A DNA stretch of 64,000 bases from Micropterix aruncella (Eukaryota; Arthropoda; Insecta; Lepidoptera; Micropterigidae), in NCBI GenBank assembly GCA_944548615.1, contig OX155965.1, forward strand, positions 25,968,946-26,032,945, given 5' to 3'. Made by a program: the position numbers and the translations under genes. Each line of letters begins with the position of its first letter. Position 1 is the stretch's first letter. Positions 30,867 through 40,766 of this stretch are shown in pieces. The notes beneath the pieces are model-generated. The model worked only from the letters and a program-made list of their open reading frames with translations. It was not told the DNA's origin and ran no database searches.

Positions 30867-31237
30867 GGGAGCTAAAGGGCCCTGTTGCAATTGGCGATTA
30901 AGACCCGTATGCTCAGGGTCGGTGAAACTCACGGGTCAACACCTATCCGGCGGCCTCCACGTATATGAAGTCCGAGCCCGGGTAGGACTTTGGCCTGCGG
31001 ACCAGTTTCCCCTAGGAGTCAATCTTCTGGCGCTCCTAGACGGTTTGCGCAACGTGCAGCGACAGCCAATCGATTGTCCATTCTGACTGACAGTCGGGGG
31101 AGTCTGGAAACAGTAATGTCTCCTATAGAGCGGGGGTAGTTGTTCATCTTACAACAGCTGCTCTTGAAACGAAAAATCGGTTACCCGATACCGGGTAAAC
31201 AGCCGGGCAAAGGATGCCGGGGTCCGCGATAGATTCG
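30867..31237 (-). repeat. A-repeat A10 (3' half)
   Basis: Minus-strand copy from the terminal CCCTTTAGCTCCC at 30867 to the TCGCGGACCCCGGCATCC region. Its 3' end abuts the mini-Penelope with no gap. Confidence 0.8.
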
Positions 31238-31349
31238 ACTCAACTTGTGATCGACTTTTCAGCGAACTAAACTCGACTTTTGTAAGGTTTTGCATCACGA
31301 GACAATTGTTTTTGCACATGGAAATTGAAGCACAAGACATCCCTATTAT

Positions 31350-31660
31350 TTTTACAAGCTTTTATTTACCTTCAATGTTTGTCAGTATGTTTGTTTAGGT
31401 TAAATCTTGCAAGATTGTTCTTACACCTTCTAAGAATCCTGCCTCAGGGGGAACAGCCCTGAGACGCCATATGCTCGAAAGCCGGGCCAATGGACCCGGC
31501 TCACACGAAGCCCCACCTAACAGTACGAGAAGTGGAAGAAGTAACACGATATTCGACAACATAATTAGAAGCACATCCTCATATCCTATTTTACATGTTG
31601 GTTCAGTTCCGATGACAATGCATTTTTATGGTAAGCATGACTTGACCTAGATATAGTGAA
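31350..31660 (+). repeat. C-repeat head with G-module inside
   Basis: ACAAGCTTTTATTTACCTTC and CATGTTGGTTCAGTTCCGAT... GCATTTTTATGGTAAGCATG match the start of C-repeat copy 4 (46.44-46.60 kb). The G-module (31440-31545) with AACAGCCCTGAGACGCCA and hairpin GCCGGGCCAATGGACCCGGC lies between the two parts; its relative is at 60.21-60.37 kb. Confidence 0.5.
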
Positions 31661-32505
31661 ACTTTTCGAAATCCTAAATTTCACATAAAATTAGTGAATT
31701 GCAAACAACTATGCCTTTGACTGATGACTGAGACTGGCGAGTATAAAAAAAACTAAATGAAAAGTAAATAGTCGTTGTGAATTGTTTTCACATGTTGTAA
31801 ATTGTCATGTTGTAATTGTATTCGTGTGTAATCGTTGTAATCGATATAATATTGTAATCGATATATTCCTTTAATAATAAACTTTAAAAGTTTATTATTA
31901 AAGGAAGATATTTAGATGTCATAATTTGATTTCATTTTAAATTAATTATTTGTTAATTTGATTATTACTATTGTCTTGGATTATTTATAAATTTGTAACA
32001 TGATTATGATGTTAAATATTTTGATTTTAATTATTTTATTTTTATATGTAGCTTTTTAAATTTGTTTAATTAGGCTATTTTCTTTTAATATCATTTGATG
32101 TTAAATATTTTGATTTTGATTATTTCGATTTGTGTATTTATTTGATTATTATTATTTGGATTTTTTATTTTAGGATTTATTTGATTTGGTTATTTTATTT
32201 TAAAATCATATATGTACCAATGTGTGTCCTGAAAACCAGGATAAGAGATATCCTGAGGATAATTTGTAGCTTTATTTCATAGTCTTTGTCTATTTACAGT
32301 TTTAATTTTTAATCTGTGTGTTCTTGTTTTTTAATATGTTTTTTTTATAACAACAGCTGCAAAAAAATATTTTTCAATATTTTTCAATCGTGTGTAATCG
32401 TTGTAAATTCCGTCAATAGGCAATAACAGCACTTTTTTGACAGATTCTACGAGTTTCTCTCCTGAAAAAACCACTAAAGTATACATGAAGCCAATTTTTT
32501 GGTAC
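31661..32505. other. Unassigned T-rich interval with one palindrome
   Basis: Repeated GATTATT/TTTGATT simple sequence at 31930-32210. At 31867-31905 two perfect 19-bp arms (TCCTTTAATAATAAACTTT and its complement) are separated by one A. Nothing coding. Confidence 0.6.
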
Positions 32506-33088
32506 TACGAGGGTCATTTGAAAAGTTTCCGGCCTCATTGACATAAGGTGACCAAAAAAAAAATATATTTCGCCGTCCAATAGATAGCCTAGTTTTATGG
32601 ACTTTTCAATTATTGTGACATATTACCAGTTAATATTCTATTTATTTATAGATCGACAGTTCAATATTTCGAAACTGACGAGTTCCGATTTTATGTCCCA
32701 CATAAACACAGCACTAGACAGATACAAAATGAACGGCTACTCGTCCCTCCTTTTCGCAACCTTTATGGCAAAAGAAGATTGAATTGGCTAATCCCTCATA
32801 TATTCAACAAAATTCGTATAAATTTAAAAACTTATAAAAAATGTACATAAAAACAAAAAAAAAGAATTAAAAATAGTTAGCTTTAAAATAACGGAAAGTG
32901 AAAGATACGTACTGTAAATGATACGAATAAGATTCATATTTTATTTTATTAGCATTAAGTACGTTCATCTTCATAATGTAAATATTATTAAGGGGGTGGC
33001 TTTCTGTGCTTACTAATCCTTACTAATGTAATTGCAACAGATATATTATAATATGGTCAAAATGGCCACTTAAGTTGCACTGAATATA

Positions 33089-33120
33089 GATTATGATAGG
33101 GTGACTACCCTATCATAATC
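33089..33120. repeat. Perfect 14-bp hairpin
   Basis: GATTATGATAGGGT and ACCCTATCATAATC flank the loop GACT. It lies in the extra block between the mariner 5' end and its transposase. Confidence 0.9.
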
Positions 33121-33280
33121 TCCAGCAGGTAAGCCTTAGGCTTGACTGGATTTTATACAAAGCTGTATTTAAAAAAATTGGTTATTAAATAAAAAATGAA
33201 AAAAATGTAAACCATCAATTTAATCGTTACTTTCTCTATAGCATTCTTCAAAAGTTGTCAGCTGTCATTGTTCGTATACA

Positions 33281-33940
33281 ATGGAGAAAATCAAGTATGG
33301 CGCAGTGTTAATTTTCATTCACTTGAAAAAAAAGACTCAGGAAATAAAAGATGACTTAGAATATAATAAAAGACTGTCTACGGTGAAGCCTTCCCTTCAT
33401 TTACAACGGTCAAACGTTAGGTGGTCGAGTACAAACGTAGTCGTACGAGCAATTAAGACGAAGATCGTTCCGTCCACCTGAAAACCGCTACAACTGACGA
33501 AATGATGGTCGATTGACTGCATCAAACTGCGGTGCAAGATGTTCGATTGACTGTTATGGATATTTCGGAGGCTCGTGGGATATAATCCGAATGGGTGCAA
33601 AAGATTTTACATCAAGATTTGGATGTGAGAAAATTATCCGCGCCCTGGGTGACGCACTCGTTGACGATCGACCAAAAGCTCATACGGACGGACATGTCAC
33701 GTGACTTAGAATCGCTTCCGCACTCATCCTATTCACCGGATCTAGCTCCCAGGGACTTAAAAAATATAAGTCATATACTGAGGTAGAAAATGCTGTTAAC
33801 CAGTAATTTTCAGGCGTAAAAAAATATGTTTTTTTCTGGCGGTTTAAAAGGTTGGGAAAAACGTTGGACCAAATGTATCGAGTTACAGAAACAATACCTC
33901 AAGAAATCAAATTTGTTTTGCTTCAAAATAGCATGTGTTT
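33281..33940 (+). pseudogene. mariner transposase, frameshifted and core-deleted
   Basis: The N-terminal HTH region starts at 33281 (MEKIKYGAVLIFIHLKKKTQ). Later pieces in other frames read KILHQDLDVRKLSAPWVTHS and LTIDQKLIRTDMSRDLE (33595-33705), then HSSYSPDLAPRDLK. The last matches the LPHPPYSPDLAPSDY block around the third catalytic aspartate. A WEKRWTKCIEL tail follows at about 33850. Between MSRDLE and SYSPDLAP roughly 150 or more residues are missing, removing the first two catalytic aspartates. It can therefore move only with help in trans. Confidence 0.75.
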
Positions 33941-33979
33941 ATCTTAAAAAGGCCGGAAATTTTTCAAATGGCCCTCGTA

Positions 33980-34520
33980 TTATTGTTGACAATTATTTTT
34001 TCAATTTAATTAAGTTGTAGTCCAATTCCGTAGATGACACATAAAACAGAAAAAAATAGATTAAGAAATGAACAGAAAATAGGTAAGATAACAAAAAAGT
34101 CCTTTAGTTTTCGTAGAATTATTTAACATGTGAATCGTAAAAATAGGTAAAATATATTAACAACAGCATCTGTATCATTCAAGTCGTTAATCTTTAACAA
34201 AGTAGGTCCTTAAACACGAAAAACCGCCAAATTATATAGGAAGCCATTCTTTTGTTACTATTATTGTTTACACAAATATTTTTTTCAATTTATTTAAGTT
34301 GAATGGTTCGATTACGTAGATGACACATAACACAGAAAGAATAGATAAAGAAAATAACAGTAAGTAGGTGAGGTAACAAAAAAGTCCTTTAGTTTTCGTA
34401 GTATTATTTAGCAAGTGAATCTGAAAAATTATTAAAATATATTAACAACGGCATCTGTATCATTCAAGTCGTTAATCTTATAGTATGATTTTTAACAAGG
34501 TAGGTCTTTAATACGACGCC
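33980..34520. repeat. Degenerate direct duplication, about 283-bp period
   Basis: 33980-34227 and 34263-34520 share TTCAATTTAATTAAGTTG, CGTAGATGACACATAA, AAAAAAGTCCTTTAGTTTTC, GCATCTGTATCATTCAAGTC and AGTCGTTAATCTT in the same order. Origin unknown; the first unit begins immediately after the mariner right end. Confidence 0.7.
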
Positions 34521-34685
34521 TAATTTATTTTGCTGGTAACTCAAATTTCCTGAGGAGCTCTATTGTAGAAATTATACATTGTCCCATAAAAGATGTACCG
34601 AACTTTTTAAACGGAAGTTCGGAACTAAAAGCATATTTTTATTTCTGTTTTGTTTTTTATTTTCTGGTGTTTTTACTATTTTTAC

Positions 34686-34950
34686 ACGGCCCGGTGGCAT
34701 AGTGATTAGATTGCCTAATCGTACATTATAAGGTTCCGGGTTCGACTTCCGAAAAGATTACCATGTTCCGTTGGTATAAAATTAACGGAATTGCATTTCA
34801 ACTTTGTCGATCGAATGCAATAACAAGACACACACTATCACACATGTTACACGCACACATACATATGAACACTTCATGGTTGGTTGTAAGAGATTGTCGT
34901 ATGATAATAAACCCGCCCATTGAGAAATTCCACAATAAAGAGTAGTAACA
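34686..34950 (+). mobile_element. tRNA-derived SINE S3
   Basis: tRNA-like head CCGGTGGCATAGTGATTAGA (A box) and GGTTCGACTTCC (mutated from 34739; ideal B box is GGTTCGANTCC). The body has CCGTTGGTATAAAATTAACG and ACAAGACACACAC, and the tail TGGTTGTAAGAGATTGTCGT with CACAATAAAGAGTAG. Confidence 0.8.
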
Positions 34951-35687
34951 AAAAAACATTTTTTGCCAGGTTCCAATTTGTATCCCGGAATAGCATAAAA
35001 GGAACTTATAACCACCCTAATGTAAGATATTTGTACTAAAAATCTTTAAACCATTAAAATATGTAGCTTAGTTAGAAATATGAAATTTCTAATTTTGGGC
35101 CTTTTGTATGTAACTGTGATATTTTAGGGATAAATTGAAGAAACTCCAATGCGTATGATGCGTATATGATTCTTGCCAAATTGGATTAGTATATTAGCCT
35201 GCTAACAAGCAGAAAACGAGGTATCTGTATTGCAATCCCTTCCCATTATGGATTAGATTAGGAAAACAAAATACAGTAGCGAGATTATTTTGAAATACGC
35301 ATGCCAACATTGTTCTCAACCGGACTAGTAGCTTTGTCTCCAAGCCTACAGGCATAAAAAAGCAAGTTTTTAAAGTCTCTCTATAGTTTTCATTCTAGGT
35401 CCAATCCTTGCTAGGCTGAGTGACGCATGCGCACTCAGAAATTGCTGTTTGGAATCCCGTATGTCAATAAAAACCGCGACGCTGTATGAAGCAAAAACGA
35501 CAGCATAGACCTAACTCTGTACTGCGGTGTGGATAAGACGTGAGAGACAATATAGTCAATAAGCTGGTCGTGGTATAACCTTCATGTTTCTGCCATCATT
35601 ACTAATATGTATTGGTACCAAAGGCACAATATTAATAGAAACAACAATTATAGGCTTTATTTGCTAAATAAAAAAAACGAGGTTATT
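34951..35687. other. Unassigned interval
   Basis: No gene or repeat partner identified. Confidence 0.45.
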
Positions 35688-36363
35688 GCCTAAAACAGTG
35701 ATTCCCAAAGTGGTCTATATAGACCCCCAGGGGTCGATTTCAAATTTCAGGGGGTCCATGTCAATGAGAAAAAAAAATGGGTGGGCATAAGATGTAAATG
35801 GGGGTTTAGGTAAGCGGATCCCATTTATGAAGGTCATCATAAACATTTAGTTGATCAGTAAATGTCTTATTACACCTGCAACAGTTTGTGTGTACAGCAT
35901 AGTATTTCAAAGTTATATTAATCGCAATAAACAAACGAGCATGTTTCGTGTCATGGAAGGAAATCAACACTCAACTCAAAATGCATCACTAGTCGAGGGA
36001 GGAGGCCAGCGTACATGACCAACGAAGGTAGGTGCGAATGAGATATGTGAAAAAATGCACTTCAATTGGTATTCGTGCGAGAAATAGTACTAAATGTGCA
36101 GTTTTGTGCGGCTTTCTCAGGTGCTTCACACTTCAAAATCGCGGACGCTTAGAAATGAACACCTAAAAATTGTACTAAAAATGTTTTTATTTTTTTACAA
36201 CTGTGCACATTACCAAAAACCATATGTAAGTGACCAGTACTGTGCCAGCTGACAAAAACACATTTAAAGGTTTAGGAAAATTCAATATTTTTTAGGCAAG
36301 GGGTCTACGGAAAACAGCAAGTGGTCTACGTGACAAAATATTTTGGGTACCTCTGGCCTAAAA
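35688..36363. mobile_element. hAT-like element with perfect 8-bp target duplication
   Basis: GCCTAAAA flanks both sides (35688-35695, 36356-36363). The 660-bp element runs from CAGTGATTCCCAAAGTGG to ATTTTGGGTACCTCTG, inverted ends of the CAGTG..CCCAAA type common in insect hAT elements. Interior contains CAGGGGTCGATTTC and, at the right end, GGGGTCTACGG. No transposase frame; non-autonomous. Confidence 0.85.
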
Positions 36364-36572
36364 GCAATATCTTACAGCTAACCTTGACCTTGTGGAACAA
36401 CATATCCGGTAAAAATAATATGAACTAATAAATGACATGTATAAATGCAATTCAAACATTTAAATTGAGCAGAAAAAGTAACAATAAATTTAAGACCAAA
36501 ACAAAACAATAAACCCATAATGACGCAGGGGATGCAATAGGGAGGGGAAAAAAGGGAAAAATAGGGAAAAGT

Positions 36573-36720
36573 TTATGAGCGTGAGTTGGAGTGTTCTTTA
36601 AGCCTGTGTTTGAAACAAAACAAACTCGGTTCTATCTTTATACGTTCGGGTAATGCATTCCAGAGACGGGCTCCACGTACGGAGAAGGAGTGCGAGAAGA
36701 AATCACTACTCTGATTAATA
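36573..36720 (-). pseudogene. LINE-A ORF2 C-terminal remnant (copy 2)
   Basis: Minus-strand frame INQSSDFFSHSFSVRGARLW, NALPERIKIEPSLFCFKHRL, KEHSNSRS, stop at about 36573. It aligns with SSDFFSLSFTVHGARLWNAL of LINE-A copy 1. 49 codons, intact as far as it goes. Confidence 0.7.
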
Positions 36721-36829
36721 AATTGTGAATGAGAAAAACTTGTCCTCAGTATATTTCAAATAAACAAGAATTAGTTAATATACCAACTAAAAAACTAGTA
36801 AATTTCTTTATATAGTCATTTACCATCGA

Positions 36830-37035
36830 GCATTTTCTAGTGTATCAGCTATTCTAATTATTTATGTAATATTCTTAGATTATTTTTGTTACTATCTATT
36901 TATTGAATACTTGATAATATATGTATTTTAAGTAAAGAGTAGTAACGAGACTTACTTATATTTTGACAACATCCAAGAGTGGTTTTTAGCCGTCAATTGA
37001 ACACGACGAAAATGTAATATAATGTAATAGTTGGG
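36830..37035 (+). repeat. LINE-D 3' UTR fragment (copy 2)
   Basis: AGTAAAGAGTAGTAACGAGA, TTTTTAGCCGTCAATTG and AACACGACGAAAATGTAAT, ending in a TAATATAATG tail, match the UTR of LINE-D copy 1 (43.86-44.05 kb, minus). Confidence 0.65.
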
Positions 37036-37481
37036 GATTTAGTGCAACAGTTTGTATGGGAACCCTGCATTTTGTGATTAAAGGCTCATACTTGGCACAA
37101 TTGTTCCTTAGGTGGTCCTGAGTGGATTAAGACCAGGAGGAGCCATTAAGGGCCGCCCCGCGGGTGGCGGGGGGAGGGGGTGGAAATTTGATTCCACCGC
37201 GCGTCACTTTGAGCCCTATATCTCTCGGACTATATGTACTAGGGCAAGTGGGATATCATTTTCGGGTAACTCAAAAATAACTAATTCATTTCTGGAAGAA
37301 AAAAAATACATATCCGTAGAAAAAATATGAAATAATTGGTAAAATTCAAAAATCGTTGACATCTTTTTTTACTTATACGAAGTTTACTTTTTAACCATAA
37401 GAGGTATCGGTATGAAAAAATATATTCTGAAAGCCGCACTTACCTCAATTACAGACATATATTATTTATTGGACTGCTATT
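37036..37481. other. Unassigned interval with GC-rich patch
   Basis: 37148-37200 (GGCCGCCCCGCGGGTGGCGG and a G run) is strongly GC-rich relative to its surroundings. No gene recognised. Confidence 0.4.
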
Positions 37482-38275
37482 GTAAAATTTATTTATTTAT
37501 TTATTTATTTATTTAGGTACATAGGATTAGGTATACAGTTCATTCATAGGTCATGTAATCTTATAATAATTAAATAAATTATTTAATAATTAATAATGGG
37601 AGGTTTAACACATCTTACATGACCTTTACTGCCAATAGCACATTTAACTAGGCGATAATTTGGCCCGTCTCTAGATGTGCATATTTTTATGCAATTTTAA
37701 GAAATTAAGTGTTTTTTTTTTTAATTAATTATTTGGACCCACCACCTGTATATACATATACATAAATATAACAATTTTATAAAAAATATAGCTATGTAAT
37801 AAATATATACATTTATAGTTGTAATTTAATAAAATTTAATTAAGAAAAATAGATAAGTGATACTAAATAAATTGTCGTGCGTTGCAAAGAAGTTGATCAG
37901 ATTTTACATATCCCTTGTTAAGTAGCCATCTATTAAAATATTTTTATGTTAGGATAATTTTTCATGTCTTCACTAAGGGAATTATATAATTTTGGGGCTA
38001 TGTAGAATATATGTCTCTGGGCAAATGTTGTCCTGACTGACGGAATTATATAATTGATACTCGCGGACATTCTTGTGTTCAGATTGTTTTGAGTTCGGGC
38101 GTGGTCATCTCTAGATTTGTAGAATGCAAGAAGCGCTTGCTTAATGAATAACTGTTTAGCTGATAGCACATGGGATTGGGAAAATAACAAGGCAGATGGA
38201 TGACGTCGGTTTTTCCTGTGAATTACTCTCAATAATAATTTCTGCGCTTTTGTCAATCTATCCAGATTGACAAAA
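37482..38275 (-). mobile_element. LINE-C copy 1 (minus), partner of an inverted near-identical copy
   Basis: On the minus strand: about 107 terminal ORF2 codons, a 3' UTR with CAGGTGGTGGGTCCA and ACATCTAGAGACGGGCC, and an AAATAAATAAAT tail at 37485-37513. About 690 bp are shared in inverse orientation with 39196-39885. Confidence 0.8.
37933..38256 (-). pseudogene. LINE-C ORF2 C-terminus (copy 1, frameshifted)
   Basis: TKAQKLLLRVIHRKNRRHPS, KQLFIKQALLAFYKSRDDHA, FAQRHIFYIAPKLYNSLSED, MKNYPNIKIF, stop. Relative to copy 2, an 11-bp deletion after KIF (AAAGCAAACCT-type segment missing near 37935) removes the true C-terminus. Family: CR1/Jockey-superfamily ORF2 tail. Confidence 0.75.
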
Positions 38276-38297
38276 TGTGAGTGAAAAAAATATTAGC

Positions 38298-38700
38298 TAG
38301 CTCCCGACGAGGGGACTCCTCAACGGTCAACAGCACAAAACACGAAATTTTGTACACGCATTCGGTTATGATAGCCCGTTCTAAGTTTCATCATGACACG
38401 GCTGCTGCACCCAGGGTTGTCTCCCTACGAGGGGACTCCTCAACGGTCAACAGCACAAACACGAAGTTTTATAGCATTCAATTAAGACAGGCCGTTCTAA
38501 GTTTCACCAAGACAGGACTGCGGCACCCAGGGTTGGCTTACAACGAGGAAACTCATCAACGGTCAACAGCACAGATACGAAATGTTGTATTGGCATCAAA
38601 TTAAGATAGCCCATTCCACGTTTCACCATGAAATGGCTGCTGCACGTATATCAAAAAATGTAGTCGGTTTTTTTTTGGTAAAATTTTGTATTATCTTAAA
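38298..38700 (+). repeat. C-repeat copy 2
   Basis: About three 116-119-bp units with the CGACGAGGGGACTCCTCAAC and GGTCAACAGCACA blocks, ending GCTGCTGCACGTATATC ... GTAGTCGGTTTTTTTTTGG. Sits between the two LINE-C copies. Confidence 0.7.
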
Positions 38701-39195
38701 TATGGTGGTTTATTTTTTGTGTGTCGCTTGTATATGAGATATTCCAACCATATATGAGATATTACACAGGCCACAATATAGTTTCGATCCAGCAAGGCTT
38801 CTGTGTAGGGAATTCAAGTTTATAAGTCCAATATTTCGAAATTAACGTATGACTGGCGCGCCCCTGTTGGATCTAGTTCAACCACAATCTTTTCAACTAT
38901 AGCCATTACCAAATATGGCTGCATGCCAAATTTCAGCTCAATCTAATGACGCGCTGAGGTGCTATCGTGAAGAATACACACACAGACACACACACACACA
39001 GGACACACACACACACAGACACACAGAAGTGCATTTACAATACTTTCCCTCTGCTGCAGGGGCGGATCTATATAAGGATTTTTTGGGCTGCAGACCAGGG
39101 CCCCAGCCTCCATTGAAAACAATGGACAATATTGTGAACCGAGTTCCTACCGAGGCTAGTGCCTTGTCAATAGGCAACTAGTAATGTAGTATGTA

Positions 39196-39513
39196 GTGCT
39201 ATCAGTTAAACAGTTATTCATTAAGCAAGCGCTTCTTGCATTCTACAAATCTAGAGATGACCACGCCCGAACTCAAAACAATCTGAACACAAGAATGTCC
39301 GCGAGTATCAATTATATAATTCCGTCAGTCAGGACAACATCTGCCCAGAGACATATATTCTACATAGCCCCAAAATTATATAATTCCCTTAGTGAAGACA
39401 TGAAAAATTATCCTAACATAAAAATATTTAAAGCAAACCTTAATAGATGGCTACTTAACAAGGGATATGTAAAATCTGATCAACTTCTTTGCAACGCACG
39501 ACAATTTATTTAG
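39196..39513 (+). pseudogene. LINE-C ORF2 C-terminus (copy 2, intact tail)
   Basis: About 105 codons: KQLFIKQALLAFYKSRDDHA, TSAQRHIFYIAPKLYNSLSE, FKANLNRWLLNKGYVKSDQL, stop. It keeps the FKANLNRWL helix lost in copy 1. Post-thumb domain only; no RT or endonuclease. Confidence 0.75.
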
Positions 39514-39885
39514 TATCACTTATCTATTTTTCTTAATTAAATTTTATTAAATTACAACTATAAATGTATATATTTATTACATAGCTATATTTTTTATAAA
39601 ATTGGTATATTTATGTGTATATACAGGTGGTGGGTCCATTTAATTTATTTTTAAAAAAACACTTCATTTCTTAAAATTGCATAAAAATATGCACATCTAG
39701 AGACGGGCCAAATTATCGCCTAGTTAGATGTGCTATTGGCAGTAAAGGTCATGTAAGATGTGTTAAACCACCCTATATTAATTATTAAATAATTTATATA
39801 ATTATTATAAGATTACATGACCTATGAATGAACTGTATACCTAATCCTATGTACCTAAATAAATAAATAAATAAATAAATGAATG
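39196..39885 (+). mobile_element. LINE-C copy 2 (plus), nested in hAT-2
   Basis: 5'-truncated at GTGCTATCAGTTAAACAG. The 3' end is an AAATAAATAAATAAATAAAT tail at 39858-39880. Nearly identical to copy 1 in inverted orientation, 0.9-1 kb away. Confidence 0.8.
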
Positions 39886-40345
39886 TTTGTTTAAATTTTA
39901 CTTCATTTATATTACCTAGCTTTACAATTAATATCAATACTTGCTTAATTAAGCTACTAATTAAGATATTATTACAATTAGTAATAATGTTGTTTAGTAG
40001 CAATAGCATTAGTATTAAAATGTTGTTTAGAAGCAACATTTTCAGGCGCTAATCGATTTGTCTATTTTTAGAGAAAAGTTAAATGTCTTACAGTTGTGTT
40101 TGTGTGACTGTCATATTAAACAAATAAAATATTGTATTGTCCTCTTTCTTTCCTATATTGTACACCTAGTGACCTAGACATCATTATCAAAAAAAGTTTT
40201 TTGACAAAATGGTAATTAGTTGATTAATTAGGCAGGCCCCCAAGTAATATTAGCCCAGGCCCCAACAAACTCACGGTCCGCCCCTGCTCTGCCGGGAAAG
40301 TAAAACCGATTCGCCTGTTTTGCCTTAAGGAATATCAGCAAGTCT

Positions 40346-40766
40346 ACTCTAAAGTGGAGATCACATCTGATTAAGAAGAAAATCGAGGTGAGCGTCTAAT
40401 GATTTCAATTATATTGATTTGATCCCGGAACTGTCAAATACATTGCATATACCAGCGATGCAGCGCGATTTGCTAGAGACGCAGCCAGAGAAGGCCGTAA
40501 GCGCCGACCCATTGTGCGGGCTGTTTGCTCATTGTCCGGGGAGACGCTTGACTCCTTTTGTGCCCGACTCAATCTGCGGCGTGTTTTGTTTGCGACCGCA
40601 TGAGCGGCGTCTCATACAAGGTGAGTTTGTTTCTGTCAGCTTTTCACTCACTCGCATCTCATGCAATTTGTCCTTTGAGAACCATTGAGACGTGTGTGAG
40701 ATCGGTTCAATCAGTTACAAACGGCTTAACAGTAAATTCAGCGTTTTTGTTACATTAATTTTAACC
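40346..40766. other. Unassigned interval
   Basis: Contains a CAAGGTGAGTTTG sequence at 40617 that matches a splice donor, and an open frame of 89 codons (40419-40688), but no domain or acceptor makes a gene case. Confidence 0.4.

Larger units (their letters stand above)
32508..33977 (+). mobile_element. mariner-family element with TA target duplication
   Basis: Inverted ends CGAGGGTCATTTGAAAAGTT and (right) AATTTTTCAAATGGCCCTCG, extending inward to a GGCCGGAAA / TTTCCGGCC core, are flanked by TA on both sides (32506-32507 and 33978-33979). Length 1470 bp. The 773 bp before the transposase start is far longer than usual for mariner and probably contains a secondary insertion (about 32590-33235). 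Confidence 0.8.
39049..40294. mobile_element. hAT-2: hAT-like element containing LINE-C copy 2
   Basis: Inverted ends CAGGGGCGGATC (39057) and GGTCCGCCCCTG (ending 40286) are flanked by CTCTGCTG and CTCTGCCG, an 8-bp target duplication with one mutation. The element without the LINE insertion is about 540 bp: 39057-39195 and 39886-40286. The right part has GGCAGGCCCCCAAG and CCCAGGCCCC. No transposase. Confidence 0.8.
38701..40345 (+). repeat. D-repeat copy 3, split by hAT-2
   Basis: 38701-39056 and 40287-40345 join into one D-repeat: GAGATATTCCAACCA, ATGACTGGCGCGCC, GCATGCCAAATTTCAGCTCA, GTGCTATCGTGAAG, (AC)n, then TTTCCCTCTGC / CGGGAAAGTAAAAC across the insertion. Copy 2 at 21.3 kb is the uninterrupted comparison. 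Confidence 0.7.

Noticed and set aside
40419..40688. Host exon with splice donor CAAGGTGAGT
   Set aside because: Open frame has no domain; one donor-like site in 400 bp is expected by chance; no acceptor or partner exon found.
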